From positions 52,591 through 116,590 of the forward strand of contig PNAM01000113.1 of assembly GCA_003170275.1 (NCBI GenBank): a stretch of 64,000 nt of DNA, written 5' to 3'. The notes under the pieces are model-generated. The model saw nothing but the letters and a program-made list of their open reading frames with translations. It was not told the DNA's origin and ran no database searches. Numbering within the stretch: the first letter of the stretch is position 1; each line of letters starts with the position of its first letter. The position numbers and the translations under genes are program-made. Shown here in pieces: positions 1 to 7,983 of this stretch. This stretch comes from Myxococcales bacterium (GTDB lineage Bacteria; Myxococcota_A; Polyangia; Palsa-1104).

Positions 1-1056
1 ACCTGGCTGGAATTGCTGGGCGGCCTCCGCAAAGAAAAACTTCTCGACTGGGTGGCAACCGTTGACCGGCTCGAAAGTCCGACCTCGGCGCTTATCCTAG
101 TCGGTCCTCCCGGCGCCGGAAAGACGCTGCTCGCGTATGGCCTCTCCCGCAGGTGGACTACGGGCAAGCCGACCGACCTTGAATCCGTTTTTGAGCAGTT
201 CAATGACGGTCTACAGCAGTGCCCTCTCCTCCTCGCCGACGAGGATGTCAGGGTGAACTCCACGGACATCAGAAGACTCACCGGAGGGGACAGTGCGACG
301 CTACGCCGAAAATACCAGAACTCGGCGCCCGTGCGCGGCTGTCTGCGCGTAATCATCGCCACCAATAGCGAGGCTCGGCTTGGTTTTGACGAGGACTTGT
401 CGGGGGACGACGCCCAAGCCATTTCAGAGAGGTTCCTTATCGTCCGCGTGCCGCAAGCAGCGGCCGACTACCTCGTTGGCATCGGTGGCAGGGCTGCTAC
501 ACATACCTGGGTCGCCGGTGACGAAATCGCGGAGCACGCGCTTTGGTTGTCGAACAGTCGACAGATCGTGCCGGGTTCCCGTTTCCTGGTTCAGGGTGAT
601 GCCGGACAACTCGCCGCCCAGCTCACCGTCCGGAGCGGCGTGAATTCCCACGTAGCAGAATGGTTGGCGAAACACCTCAATAGGCCCAGCCCGGCCATTG
701 GAGCCAGTGCAGCCGTCCGCGTCGGTGGTGGTCACTATCTCATCAACACAAACGTGGTCGCGGAATACTGGGACCAATACATCCGCAGCACCGCCAAGGT
801 CCCATCAACCAAGCGCATCGGACTAGCGCTCAAGGAGCTGCACCATCGTGAGACGCGCGTAGACGGGGTGCGCTGCCACGACATCAACGTCGACCTCGTC
901 CTACTCGCGGCGGGGGAACTTCAGATCGGCGATCTGGACGAAATGCGACGCCGCGTCAACGCGCCAATAGATGCCGACACGGTGCTCAGTCAGCCGCGCA
1001 GTGAGCGGGAAGAAATGGAGGACGCCCTCCACACCGCCGCCGGAGGTGGCAAATGA
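1..1056 (+). CDS. SF3-type helicase/primase-like ATPase, 5' truncated by the window edge
   Basis: The frame is open from base 1, so the start lies outside the window. The visible part is the ATPase core of a phage/plasmid primase-helicase-like protein. A Walker A GPPGAGKT lies at bases 103-126, an acidic stretch LLADED follows near base 225, and a sensor-1-like VIIATNSEA lies near base 349. A conserved Arg in ISERFLIVRVP may be the arginine finger. These features fit superfamily 3 or related P-loop helicases used by phages, satellites and integrative elements. The last codon overlaps the next gene (ATGA). Base composition is less GC-rich than the chromosome to the right, in keeping with the integrase and tRNA nearby. 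The exact family is inferred. Confidence 0.7.
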   Translation, partial: TWLELLGGLRKEKLLDWVATVDRLESPTSALILVGPPGAGKTLLAYGLSRRWTTGKPTDLESVFEQFNDGLQQCPLLLADEDVRVNSTDIRRLTGGDSATLRRKYQNSAPVRGCLRVIIATNSEARLGFDEDLSGDDAQAISERFLIVRVPQAAADYLVGIGGRAATHTWVAGDEIAEHALWLSNSRQIVPGSRFLVQGDAGQLAAQLTVRSGVNSHVAEWLAKHLNRPSPAIGASAAVRVGGGHYLINTNVVAEYWDQYIRSTAKVPSTKRIGLALKELHHRETRVDGVRCHDINVDLVLLAAGELQIGDLDEMRRRVNAPIDADTVLSQPRSEREEMEDALHTAAGGGK

Positions 1057-1397
1057 CCATGCCCCCGAGCGACCTTCTTGTACGAGAGTTCAAGCGCGAG
1101 TTTCGCGCCTCCCTTCGCTGGCGTAGCGCGCATGTGGCGTCATTCCGCGCGGCCGGGGAGCGATTCACCCTCGTGCACGGTGGCTTGTTCGACTGGAGCA
1201 AGTTCGCGTCGCACCTCCGCGTCCGACTGTTTTTCATCTATCAGGATAGATTTTGGGTGGTCCTGCGCACGTCCACTGGGAGGGTGAAAAAGGTCGTGGG
1301 ACACGGCAGGACACGTGCGCAGGCCGTGGACGAGACTGCCCGGCACATCAGCAGCTGGAGGCGTATGGAAGATGAACTTGGGTGGCGGGTCCTGTGA
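1053..1397 (+). CDS. Hypothetical small mobile-element protein (114 aa)
   Basis: The start codon overlaps the stop of the helicase-like gene (ATGA), so the two are probably translated from one message. The product is short, basic and Arg/Trp-rich, with no signal peptide or membrane segment. I do not recognise a family. The central LRVRLFFIYQDRFWVVLRTSTG stretch looks like beta strands. Its place between a helicase-like gene and an integrase suggests a replication or regulation role in the element, but nothing in the sequence shows this. Confidence 0.55.
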   Translation: MTMPPSDLLVREFKREFRASLRWRSAHVASFRAAGERFTLVHGGLFDWSKFASHLRVRLFFIYQDRFWVVLRTSTGRVKKVVGHGRTRAQAVDETARHISSWRRMEDELGWRVL

Positions 1398-1705
1398 GCG
1401 CCGCCTTCGACCAATTGGCATTCTCGATCGCTCTAGAACGCCTCTTCAAAGATGAAGAGAATCGATCACTTGAGATTTTGCTCACCCGCGTGATCGCCGC
1501 ACAGAGCAATATGAACATGGACTCGGGCGCAAGAAAGCAGGATGAATGCCTAGAAAACGAGACGAAGAAAACAGGGTCATCGGACCGACGTGGATTCCCA
1601 GCCGGGAGCGTTGGCGAGTCGTCATCATCACGCCAGAAGCGGTTGACCCGCGAGAAAGAACGCGAACGCGACATTTTAGAGAAGAGGCTGACGCGAACGA
1701 AGTAG
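1394..1705 (+). CDS. Hypothetical small ORF overlapping the integrase start
   Basis: The GTG start overlaps the previous stop (GTGA). The first ~50 residues look protein-like and helical (AFDQLAFSIALERLFKDEEN). After base 1546 the frame runs 160 bases inside the integrase gene, where it becomes low-complexity Ser/Arg/Lys. This may be a genuine short gene whose tail is dictated by the overlapping integrase frame. Alternatively it may be a truncated remnant or a frameshift pair with the integrase. No function is recognised. Confidence 0.35.
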   Translation: MSAAFDQLAFSIALERLFKDEENRSLEILLTRVIAAQSNMNMDSGARKQDECLENETKKTGSSDRRGFPAGSVGESSSSRQKRLTREKERERDILEKRLTRTK

Positions 1706-2661
1706 CCGACGACCAGCGCCTCACGCTCCTGCGCTTCGAGAGCACGACCGTCGGGCAGGCCATCGACGCGTACCGGGAGTATCTGGTGGTGAAAGGGACC
1801 GGCTCGCAAAGCTACGACGAGACCACGCGGCGCCTGAAGCTCTTTTTCCCCAACCACCTGCTCACCATCGCCCGCGTCACGCCCGACCGCTGCAAGGATT
1901 ACTACGAGGTGTTTCGCGCGCGCGAGAAGATCGGCAAGGGGGGAAAGGTCGTCGGCACGATCTCGGTCGCCTACCACCGCGGCGCGCTCATCAACGCGCG
2001 CTCGTTCCTCGCCTGGTGCATGGAAAGGGGCTGGCTCGTGTCCAACCCGCTGGCGAACGTCAAAGGCGTCGGCCGGCGCTCGCGCGGCAAGATGCAGCAC
2101 ACCGGCAACGAGTCCCACAAGCTCTACACGTACCTCCTGCCGCGCGCACAGGCGGGCGATGAGGCGGCGATCGGCGTGCTGCTCGCGGTGCTGCTCACCT
2201 TGCGATCGAGCGACCTGACGCGGCGAGTGGTACGGGACGTCGACCAGAACGCAACCGTGCTGCGCATCTTGGAGGGCAAGACGGACGCGTCGAACCGGCC
2301 GCGCACCTTGCCGACCGTTCTACAGCCCGCGATGGCCAAGTTGGTGGAGGGTCGCGAGCCGTTCGCCCCACTCTTCTGGACGCCCTACACCGCGGATGGG
2401 CACCACACGCGCCGCTGGCTCGAAGAGGCCATGGTGCGCTTCTGCAAGGCCGCCGGGGTGCCCTACGTGTGCCCGCACGCGCTCAAGGGCACGGGCGGGA
2501 CGATCTTGGCCAAAAAGGGCGAGCACGCCGACACGATCGCCGAGTACCTATCGCACGAGCAGGTGACGACGACCGTGCGCCACTACATCGCGCCCGGCGC
2601 GCTCGAAGACGCGCAGGCTGAGCGAGCGTTCCAGGTGATCTCGGGCGGGAAGAAAAAGTGA
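1546..2661 (+). CDS. Tyrosine recombinase (phage-type integrase) with altered catalytic box
   Basis: 371-residue site-specific recombinase. The ATG is preceded by AGGATGA. Residues ~65-175 form a SAM-like core-binding domain and ~190-365 the catalytic domain. Visible catalytic positions are Arg220 (LRSSDL), Lys245, His311, His337 (LSHEQ) and the nucleophile Tyr347 (VRHYIAP). The usual HxxR box reads His-Ala-Leu-Lys, so the second catalytic arginine is lysine (residue 314). The gene ends 87 bases from the 3' end of a tRNA gene, the classic site for this enzyme class, so it probably integrated the element that fills 1-2748. Whether it is still active is uncertain because of the Arg-to-Lys change. 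Confidence 0.9.
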   Translation: MPRKRDEENRVIGPTWIPSRERWRVVIITPEAVDPRERTRTRHFREEADANEVADDQRLTLLRFESTTVGQAIDAYREYLVVKGTGSQSYDETTRRLKLFFPNHLLTIARVTPDRCKDYYEVFRAREKIGKGGKVVGTISVAYHRGALINARSFLAWCMERGWLVSNPLANVKGVGRRSRGKMQHTGNESHKLYTYLLPRAQAGDEAAIGVLLAVLLTLRSSDLTRRVVRDVDQNATVLRILEGKTDASNRPRTLPTVLQPAMAKLVEGREPFAPLFWTPYTADGHHTRRWLEEAMVRFCKAAGVPYVCPHALKGTGGTILAKKGEHADTIAEYLSHEQVTTTVRHYIAPGALEDAQAERAFQVISGGKKK

Positions 2662-2748
2662 CAACTCGGAGCCTGCGCAGGTGCAAAGGTTCTGCGTATC
2701 GAGTGTCATTTCGAGTGACGATTCAAAAACCGCTCTTGTAAGTCCAGG

Positions 2749-2775
2749 TGGCTCCTCGGTGAGTCGAACACCGAA
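2749..2775. other. Predicted attachment-site core in the tRNA 3' end
   Basis: Tyrosine integrases commonly recombine at the 3' end of a tRNA gene, leaving that end intact at one boundary. Here the acceptor/T-arm end of the tRNA faces the integrase gene, so the crossover is expected in this segment. The matching repeat should lie at the other end of the element, outside the window. The stretch 2662-2748 between integrase and tRNA holds no gene; I see only a short direct repeat TCGAGTG near 2700. Confidence 0.4.
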
Positions 2776-2822
2776 CCTTACGCGTATGAAGCGTCTGCTC
2801 TAACCAGTTGAGCTAAGGAGCC
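2749..2822 (-). tRNA. tRNA with CAU anticodon (elongator Met, or Ile2 if lysidine-modified)
   Basis: Read on the minus strand it folds as a full cloverleaf of 73 bases plus one extra D-loop base. The acceptor stem GGCTCCT/AGGAGCC is perfect. The D stem is GCTC/GAGC. The anticodon loop TTCATAC gives CAU at 2786-2788, and the anticodon stem has four pairs plus a terminal G-A mismatch. The variable loop is 5 nt and the T arm is CGGTG-TTCGACT-CACCG. The discriminator is A and CCA is not fully encoded (ACCT follows). It is not an initiator type, since the acceptor starts G-C. CAU tRNAs may be elongator Met or lysidine-modified Ile; the sequence alone does not decide. Confidence 0.92.
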
Positions 2823-2835
2823 TCGAGGCCGCAAA

Positions 2836-2864
2836 TTGCTATCACCCCGGATCGGGGCTGTCAA
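2836..2864 (-). promoter_or_regulatory. Sigma-70-type promoter of the tRNA gene
   Basis: On the minus strand TTGACA is followed by 17 bases and TAGCAA, ending 14 bases before the tRNA 5' end. Spacing and distance fit transcription starting a few bases upstream of the mature tRNA. Confidence 0.7.
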
Positions 2865-2920
2865 CGCTCGCCGCTGGTCCAACCCCCGAAATCGCACGGC
2901 GGTGATAAGATCGTGGTCCC

Positions 2921-3487
2921 GTGCGTGCGCTCCTCGTCGTGGTGATGATGCTCGGCCCCGTGGCGATCGCACACGCCGACGACGCCGACACGCAGGCCGC
3001 GCGGCGGCACTTCGAGCGCGCGGCGCTGTTGTACGAGCAGGAGCGCTACGAGGAGGCGATCGGCGAGTTTCAGACGGCGCGCGAGATCAAGCCGGTGCCG
3101 GCGTTCGACTACAACATCGGCAAGTGCTTCGATCGACTCGAGCGCTGGAAGGAGGCCGCCGATGCGTACGAGCGCTACCTGGGCGCGCAGCCGGACGCGG
3201 CCGGAGCGACGGAGCTCACCGCGCGTGTGGCGCTGTTGCGCGCGCGCCAGCGGGCCGAGGCAGAGTCGCCGAAGAAGAAGCCAGGTGAATCCCCGACGGT
3301 GGTGACCACGCCGCCCGCGCTGATCGCGGGAGTGCCGGCTGCCCGCGCGCGGCCGATCTACAAGCGCGCGTGGTTTTGGGGGGCGGTGGTCGGCGGCGTG
3401 GCGGCGGTCGCGCTGGGCGTCGGGCTGGGCGTCGGGCTGAGCGGCGGCGGCGACGGGTCGCACGCGATCGCAGACGTGCGCTTTTGA
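2921..3487 (+). CDS. Secreted TPR protein with C-terminal membrane anchor
   Basis: 188 residues from a GTG start. An N-terminal signal peptide (about 1-20, ending AIAHA) is followed by two TPR-like helical pairs at ~23-95 containing YEEAIGEFQTAREIKP and WKEAADAYERYL. A Pro-rich linker and a hydrophobic Gly/Val/Ala segment at ~146-170 follow. It is probably a periplasmic scaffold anchored in the inner membrane. Proteins of this layout are common in Myxococcota envelopes. Its stop overlaps the start of the next lipoprotein gene (TTGA), so the two are co-translated and may work together. The binding partner is unknown. Confidence 0.8.
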   Translation: MRALLVVVMMLGPVAIAHADDADTQAARRHFERAALLYEQERYEEAIGEFQTAREIKPVPAFDYNIGKCFDRLERWKEAADAYERYLGAQPDAAGATELTARVALLRARQRAEAESPKKKPGESPTVVTTPPALIAGVPAARARPIYKRAWFWGAVVGGVAAVALGVGLGVGLSGGGDGSHAIADVRF

Positions 3488-5427
3488 CGCGCGCCTCGTT
3501 CGTCGTGGCGGTGTTGGTCGCGGGGTGCGGCGGCGCGGTCGATCCGTGCGCGGGGAAGTCGGGCGTGTGCATCGGCGTGCACCTCGACAGCACGGTCGTG
3601 CCGCTCGATCAGCTCGAGATCTCGGTCGATCGGCCGAGCGTCCAGTCGCAGCGCACGCCGTCGTCGCCCGCGCAGCTCGACCTGCCGGTTCGTTTCGCGA
3701 TCCTGTTGCCGGCGGGGACCAGCGGGACGGTGCAGCTCTCCATCGACGGGCTCTCGTCGGGTGAGCGGCGCGCGCACGCGGCCACCGAGGTCGTGCTGCC
3801 GCCGTCGGGAACGGCTGAAATCTCGCTCACGCTGAGCGCCGCGAGCGGCGACGGCGGCGCGCTCGATCTCGCAGGCGCGCAAGATCTGGCGCCGGCCGAT
3901 CTCGCGGGCGCAGACCTCGCAGGCGTCGATCTCGCGGGCATCGACCTCGCCCCTCCGGTCGATCTCGCCGGCCAGACGACGGTCACCGTCACCGTGCTCG
4001 GCGACGGCACCGGCACGCTCGACGTCGACGGCGTGGCGTGCAACGGCGGCTGCGTTCGCGCGGTGACGATCGGCGGCATGGCCGTGCTGCAGGCCACGCC
4101 CACCGGAACCTCGGTGTTCGGCGGCTGGAGCGGCGCCTGCAGCGGCGTCAACACGCTGTGCAACCTGGTCGTGCCCGCCGCGCGCAGCGTCAGCGCCACG
4201 TTCAAGCGCTCGAGCTACGACCTGACCGTCGCGCGCGTCGAGATGAGCGGCGGCGGCGGCACCTCGGTCCCGTCGCTGGCGGGCGTCGCGTGCGGGCCCA
4301 ACTGCCTGACCTACCCGGCCGGCGCCACGCTCATGATCACCGAGACGCCCAACGGCGGCTCGAGCTTTCTCGGCTGGGGCGGCGACTTCTGCAGGGGCAG
4401 CGGCACGACCTGCAACCTGACCATGAGCTCCGATCACCTGGTCACCGAGAGCTTCAGCGCCGGCGCGGTCAACTACGCGTTCGTCACCTCGTCCGGCTAC
4501 AACATCTCGAGCCTGATGAGCGGCACCAGCGGCGTGCTCGCCGCCGCCGATGCGCTCTGCCAGGGGAGCGCGACCGCCGGCGGGCTCCCGTCGTCCACCT
4601 ACAAGGCGTGGCTCTCGGTCGGCGCCACCGACGCGATCTCACGCTTTGCCGGCGCGCGCGCCTGGGTGCGGCCCGACGGCATGCCGTTCGCCGACACGCT
4701 CGCAGGCCTGGCCTCGGGACAGATCTTCTACCCGCTCGCGATCGACGAGCAGGGCGGCCAGAGCTCGCGCAGCACCTGGACCGGAACCAACGCGCAAGGC
4801 ACCGCGAGCGGCGTCAACTGCACCGACTTCACCGTCTCCGCCGCGACCGGATTCACCACCATCGGCGACCCGCGCGCGGGCGGCGCGCTCTTCAGCGCGT
4901 ACTTCACCACCAACTGCAGCCTCACCTACGCGCTCTACTGCCTCGGGACGACCAGCAGCGCGGCGCTCGGCTACACGTTCGCCGGCCGGCGCGCGTTCGT
5001 GTCGAGCGGCACCATGATCGGCTCGGCCGGCGTGGCCACGGGCGACGCGCTGTGCAGCAGCGAAGCGGGCCTCGCCAGCCTGGCCGGCACCTTCAGGGCC
5101 TTTCTCGACACCGCCGCCCTACCGGCCCGTTCGCGCTTCGACACCAGCCTCGCTCCGTGGGTGCGGGCGGACGGCACCCTGCTCTCGGTGAGCGCGGCGA
5201 CCTTCGATCCGCTGAGCGTGTCTCAGCTCGCCCCGCTGAGCCAGCACGCGGACGGTAACTATCTGACATCCCTTGATCTTGCTTGGATCGGAGGGCCGGG
5301 TCAGCGCTGCGCGGACTGGACCAGCGCAGCCGGCAACGGGCTGGTCGGACCGGCCGCCGAGCTCGCGCAGATCTCATCGACGGACAGCTGCTCGACCAGC
5401 CATCCGGTGTTCTGCCTACAGCAGTAG
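3484..5427 (+). CDS. Mosaic surface lipoprotein with DLA-repeat linker and two DUF1554/endostatin-like domains
   Basis: A TTG start is chosen because it overlaps the preceding stop and gives a signal peptide with lipobox LVAGC (Cys15); 647 residues. Residues ~128-163 are a DLAGADLAGVDLAG-type repeat typical of myxobacterial lipoprotein linkers. Two repeats with GGWSGAC...C...ARSVSATF (~165-330) resemble bacterial B-repeat surface domains. Two similar C-terminal halves (~330-490 and ~490-647) carry YAFVTSSGYN...ADALCQGSA and YKAWLS-type motifs. These resemble DUF1554/endostatin-like C-type lectin folds known from Leptospira lipoproteins. Many paired cysteines suggest disulfides. It is probably an exported adhesin or ligand-binding protein; the ligand is unknown. 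Confidence 0.75.
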   Translation: MTRASFVVAVLVAGCGGAVDPCAGKSGVCIGVHLDSTVVPLDQLEISVDRPSVQSQRTPSSPAQLDLPVRFAILLPAGTSGTVQLSIDGLSSGERRAHAATEVVLPPSGTAEISLTLSAASGDGGALDLAGAQDLAPADLAGADLAGVDLAGIDLAPPVDLAGQTTVTVTVLGDGTGTLDVDGVACNGGCVRAVTIGGMAVLQATPTGTSVFGGWSGACSGVNTLCNLVVPAARSVSATFKRSSYDLTVARVEMSGGGGTSVPSLAGVACGPNCLTYPAGATLMITETPNGGSSFLGWGGDFCRGSGTTCNLTMSSDHLVTESFSAGAVNYAFVTSSGYNISSLMSGTSGVLAAADALCQGSATAGGLPSSTYKAWLSVGATDAISRFAGARAWVRPDGMPFADTLAGLASGQIFYPLAIDEQGGQSSRSTWTGTNAQGTASGVNCTDFTVSAATGFTTIGDPRAGGALFSAYFTTNCSLTYALYCLGTTSSAALGYTFAGRRAFVSSGTMIGSAGVATGDALCSSEAGLASLAGTFRAFLDTAALPARSRFDTSLAPWVRADGTLLSVSAATFDPLSVSQLAPLSQHADGNYLTSLDLAWIGGPGQRCADWTSAAGNGLVGPAAELAQISSTDSCSTSHPVFCLQQ

Positions 5428-5431
5428 CCGT

Positions 5432-5461
5432 TTGACCCCGAATGCAGTGTCACGGTACTCA
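5432..5461 (+). promoter_or_regulatory. Possible promoter giving a near-leaderless message
   Basis: TTGACC, 18 bases, then TACTCA. A start site about 7 bases downstream would fall on the ATG at 5468, implying a leaderless transcript. The -10 is weak, so this is tentative. Confidence 0.3.
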
Positions 5462-5467
5462 TACACT

Positions 5468-6415
5468 ATGATGAAGCGTGGCTACGTCCTGGGGGCCCTG
5501 TTTCTCGTAGCGTCGTGCAGCAACAACGCAGCGCCGGGCGGTGGCGACGGCGGCGGCGGCGGAATTCCGCCGGACATGGCCGCGATGGTCCCCTCGGAGG
5601 GCGGCGTGGTCACCGTCGGTGACTCGGTGACCCTGGTATCGACCAGCTTCACGTTGAATCCGGGCGACGAGGTCTTCAAGTGCCAGGACTTCGCGAACCC
5701 GTTCAACGGCAGCGACGTGGACATCAAGGAATGGGACTCGCACATGACGCCCGGCTCGCACCACCTGCTGGCGTTCTACAAGGCCAACGCGACGGACGTG
5801 CCGCTCGCCGACTGCAATCCGCTGCAGTTCGGGCCGGTGGCGTTCGGCGCACAGATCCCCGACGCTTCGCTGGTCTTCCCGGCGACCATCGGCTCGCTCT
5901 TGCAGGGGACCAATGGCTTCCACGTACAGATGCACTACCTCAACACCACCATGCAGCCGTTCGACGTGCACGTCACGGTGACCATGCACAAGGCCATGCC
6001 GGGCGAGGTCACGCAGCACGCGGGCATCTACTTCATGAACAACGCGTCGGGCATCCACGTGAAGGCGGGCGCGACCGAGGACATCACCGCGTCGTACACC
6101 TTCAAGCAGCCGGTGAACCTGCTCTCCGCGTTTGCACATATGCACAAGTTCTCGAACTCGATGACCGCCACCATCGGCGGCCAGCCGCTCTACAACACCA
6201 CTTCGTGGGACAACTCGACGGTCACGCTGCTGTCGCCAGCGATGCCGGTGGCGGTCGGGACCACCGTCACCTGGACCTGCAACGTCACCAACACCACCGG
6301 GGGTCTGCTCACCTTCGGAGAGTCCGCGATCAACAACGACATGTGTATCTTCGAGGGGTACTACTACCCGGTCCCGGCCGGTCAGAGCGACCCGACCATC
6401 TCCAGCATGCAGTAG
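5468..6415 (+). CDS. Lipoprotein with PHM-like copper type II monooxygenase fold
   Basis: 315 residues. The ATG-ATG start gives a signal peptide with lipobox LVASC (Cys17), then a Gly/Pro linker. The metal-ligand set of peptidylglycine alpha-hydroxylating monooxygenase (PHM) can be followed. His98-His99 (GSHHLL) and His156 (HVQMH) match the CuH site; His224-x-His226 (AHMHKF) and Met292 (NNDMC) match the CuM site. The length fits the two-domain beta-sandwich. It is probably an outer-membrane or periplasm-facing copper protein using ascorbate-like or other electron donors. The substrate is unknown, and it may be a copper-binding relative without hydroxylase activity. Confidence 0.75.
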   Translation: MMKRGYVLGALFLVASCSNNAAPGGGDGGGGGIPPDMAAMVPSEGGVVTVGDSVTLVSTSFTLNPGDEVFKCQDFANPFNGSDVDIKEWDSHMTPGSHHLLAFYKANATDVPLADCNPLQFGPVAFGAQIPDASLVFPATIGSLLQGTNGFHVQMHYLNTTMQPFDVHVTVTMHKAMPGEVTQHAGIYFMNNASGIHVKAGATEDITASYTFKQPVNLLSAFAHMHKFSNSMTATIGGQPLYNTTSWDNSTVTLLSPAMPVAVGTTVTWTCNVTNTTGGLLTFGESAINNDMCIFEGYYYPVPAGQSDPTISSMQ

Positions 6416-6427
6416 CGCCGCAGCGAC

Positions 6428-7396
6428 CTAGAGCACTTCCGGATTGAGCGGGTGCGCCGGGCGTCGGCCGGCGAACAGGTCGGCGATGCTCTGCGCGGCG
6501 GTCTCGGCCATGCGCGCCCGCGCCTTGCGTGCGGCCGAGCCGATGTGCGGCAGCAGGATCGCGCGCGGGATCGCCGACAGGCGCTGCGGAATGCGCGGCT
6601 CGTCCTCGAACACGTCGAGGCCGACGCCGCCCAGGTGACCACGCTCGAGCGCCCCGATGAGCGCGCCCTCGTCGAGGATCGCGCCGCGCGCGGTGTTGAT
6701 CAGGATCGCCTCGGGCTTCATGCGCTGAAGCGCGCGGGCGTCGATCAGGTGGCGCGTCGCGGGCGCAAGCGGGCAGTGCACGGACACCACGTCGGCCGAG
6801 GCGAGCAGCGTCTCGAGCGGCACGTGGCGCGCGCCGAGCGCCGCCTCCACCTCGGGCGCGACCGGTCTGGGCGCGGCATAGACGATGCGCATGCCGAACG
6901 CCCGCGCGCGCGTCGCGACCGCCTGCCCGATCCGCCCCAGCCCGATCAAGCCCAGCTCGGCACCGTCGAGATCGAGCCCGATCAGCTGCTCGGGCTCCCA
7001 GCCGCGCCACTGGCCCGAGCGCGCGACCGCCATCGCCTCGCCGAGTCGCCGCGCGGCCGCGAGCAGGAGCGCCATCGTCAGATCGGCGGTCGCTTCGGTG
7101 AGCACGCCCGGTGTGTTGGTCACCAGCACCTTCCGGCGCGTGGCCGCCGGCACGTCGATGTTGTCGTAGCCGACTGCGTAGTTGGCGACGATGCGCAGGC
7201 GCGGCGCGGCGTCGAGGAGCGCCTGGTCCACGCGCACCGAGAGCAGCGGCAACAGCGCGTCGGCGTCGGCCAGCGCCGCGCGCAGCTCCACCGGATCGAG
7301 AACCGCCCGATCGGCCGCGGGCGCGATGATCTGATGGCCCGCGAGGATCTCCGAGAGGCGCCCGGGAAGCCGCGCGCTGATGACGATCTTGGCCAA
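6428..7396 (-). CDS. D-isomer-specific 2-hydroxyacid dehydrogenase (glyoxylate/hydroxypyruvate reductase type)
   Basis: 322 residues. The TTG start lies 2 bases after the upstream gene's stop; a longer open frame upstream lies inside that gene. The NAD(P)-binding Rossmann motif GLGRIG is at 152-157. Catalytic Arg237 (NTARG), Glu264 (DVFEDEP) and His284 (LPHIGS) are present. The ANYAVGYDNID and NTPGVLTEATAD motifs near 71-106 are typical of the GRHPR branch. It should reversibly reduce 2-ketoacids such as glyoxylate or hydroxypyruvate in the cytoplasm. The exact substrate cannot be read from the sequence. Confidence 0.9.
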   Translation of the reverse strand: MAKIVISARLPGRLSEILAGHQIIAPAADRAVLDPVELRAALADADALLPLLSVRVDQALLDAAPRLRIVANYAVGYDNIDVPAATRRKVLVTNTPGVLTEATADLTMALLLAAARRLGEAMAVARSGQWRGWEPEQLIGLDLDGAELGLIGLGRIGQAVATRARAFGMRIVYAAPRPVAPEVEAALGARHVPLETLLASADVVSVHCPLAPATRHLIDARALQRMKPEAILINTARGAILDEGALIGALERGHLGGVGLDVFEDEPRIPQRLSAIPRAILLPHIGSAARKARARMAETAAQSIADLFAGRRPAHPLNPEVL

Positions 7397-7398
7397 CG

Positions 7399-7878
7399 CT
7401 ACGGGGCGAGCGGGAGGGAATGCACCAGCTCGGCGGCGTGCGCGCGGAAGTCCTTGCCGCCCACTTCCCAGCCCTTCTGGCTGAAGTAGCGCTTGGTGCC
7501 GCGCGAGGCGCCCGAGAGCTCCAGGCAGAAGTCGAAGCCCTTCTCGGAGCAGGCGGCCGCGCGGTAGGCGACGCGCTCCTTCTCCTTGGTCTGCGGATAC
7601 AAGAGCGTCGCCTTGCCGTCGCCCGCGGGCTCGTAGCGGAACAGCTCGAAGCTGCCGCGCCACGAGGAGGTCTGCTGGAAGATGCCGAGCGGCTCCTCGG
7701 TGATGGCGACGAACAGCTGGATGGTGTCGGTCTCACTCTTGGGCACGTGGTCGACCCACAAGCGGTCATAGACCAGCTTCTGCCCGCGATCGGCCGACGC
7801 CGCATCCGGGGAGTGCCACCAGCGCCACACGAAATACGCCGCGATCACCAGAATGATGAAAAACAGGAGCTTCTTCAC
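7399..7878 (-). CDS. Hypothetical membrane-anchored protein (159 aa)
   Basis: The GTG start is preceded by a good GGAGG seven bases upstream. Residues ~3-20 form one transmembrane helix, followed by a soluble domain of ~135 residues with Trp/Tyr-rich strands (IQLFVAITEEPLGIF). The domain has two cysteines and a C-terminal helix. I recognise no family. It is probably anchored with its domain in the periplasm. It is translated just ahead of the dehydrogenase gene, but nothing suggests a shared pathway. Confidence 0.7.
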   Translation of the reverse strand: MKKLLFFIILVIAAYFVWRWWHSPDAASADRGQKLVYDRLWVDHVPKSETDTIQLFVAITEEPLGIFQQTSSWRGSFELFRYEPAGDGKATLLYPQTKEKERVAYRAAACSEKGFDFCLELSGASRGTKRYFSQKGWEVGGKDFRAHAAELVHSLPLAP

Positions 7879-7940
7879 CGGCAGCCTCCAGTCCCATGAT
7901 ACGCCGAAAAAGGCCCAACCTTTCTAATGCGGTGCGTCGC

Positions 7941-7969
7941 TTGACTGGTCGGGCCGCTGGCGCTAGGGT
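7941..7969 (+). promoter_or_regulatory. Sigma-70-type promoter of the AAA-TPR gene
   Basis: TTGACT, exactly 17 bases, then TAGGGT. The predicted start site (~7976) leaves a leader of about 22 bases that includes a five-codon upstream ORF. Confidence 0.7.
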
Positions 7970-7983
7970 GCGCCCCGACGTAG

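Noticed and set aside
2697..2720. TCGAGTG direct repeat next to the integrase as an excisionase or operator site
   Set aside because: Only two copies of 7 bases with no further support.
3875..3970. Short DNA tandem repeats in the lipoprotein gene
   Set aside because: They encode the DLA-type linker in frame and are explained by protein-level repetition.
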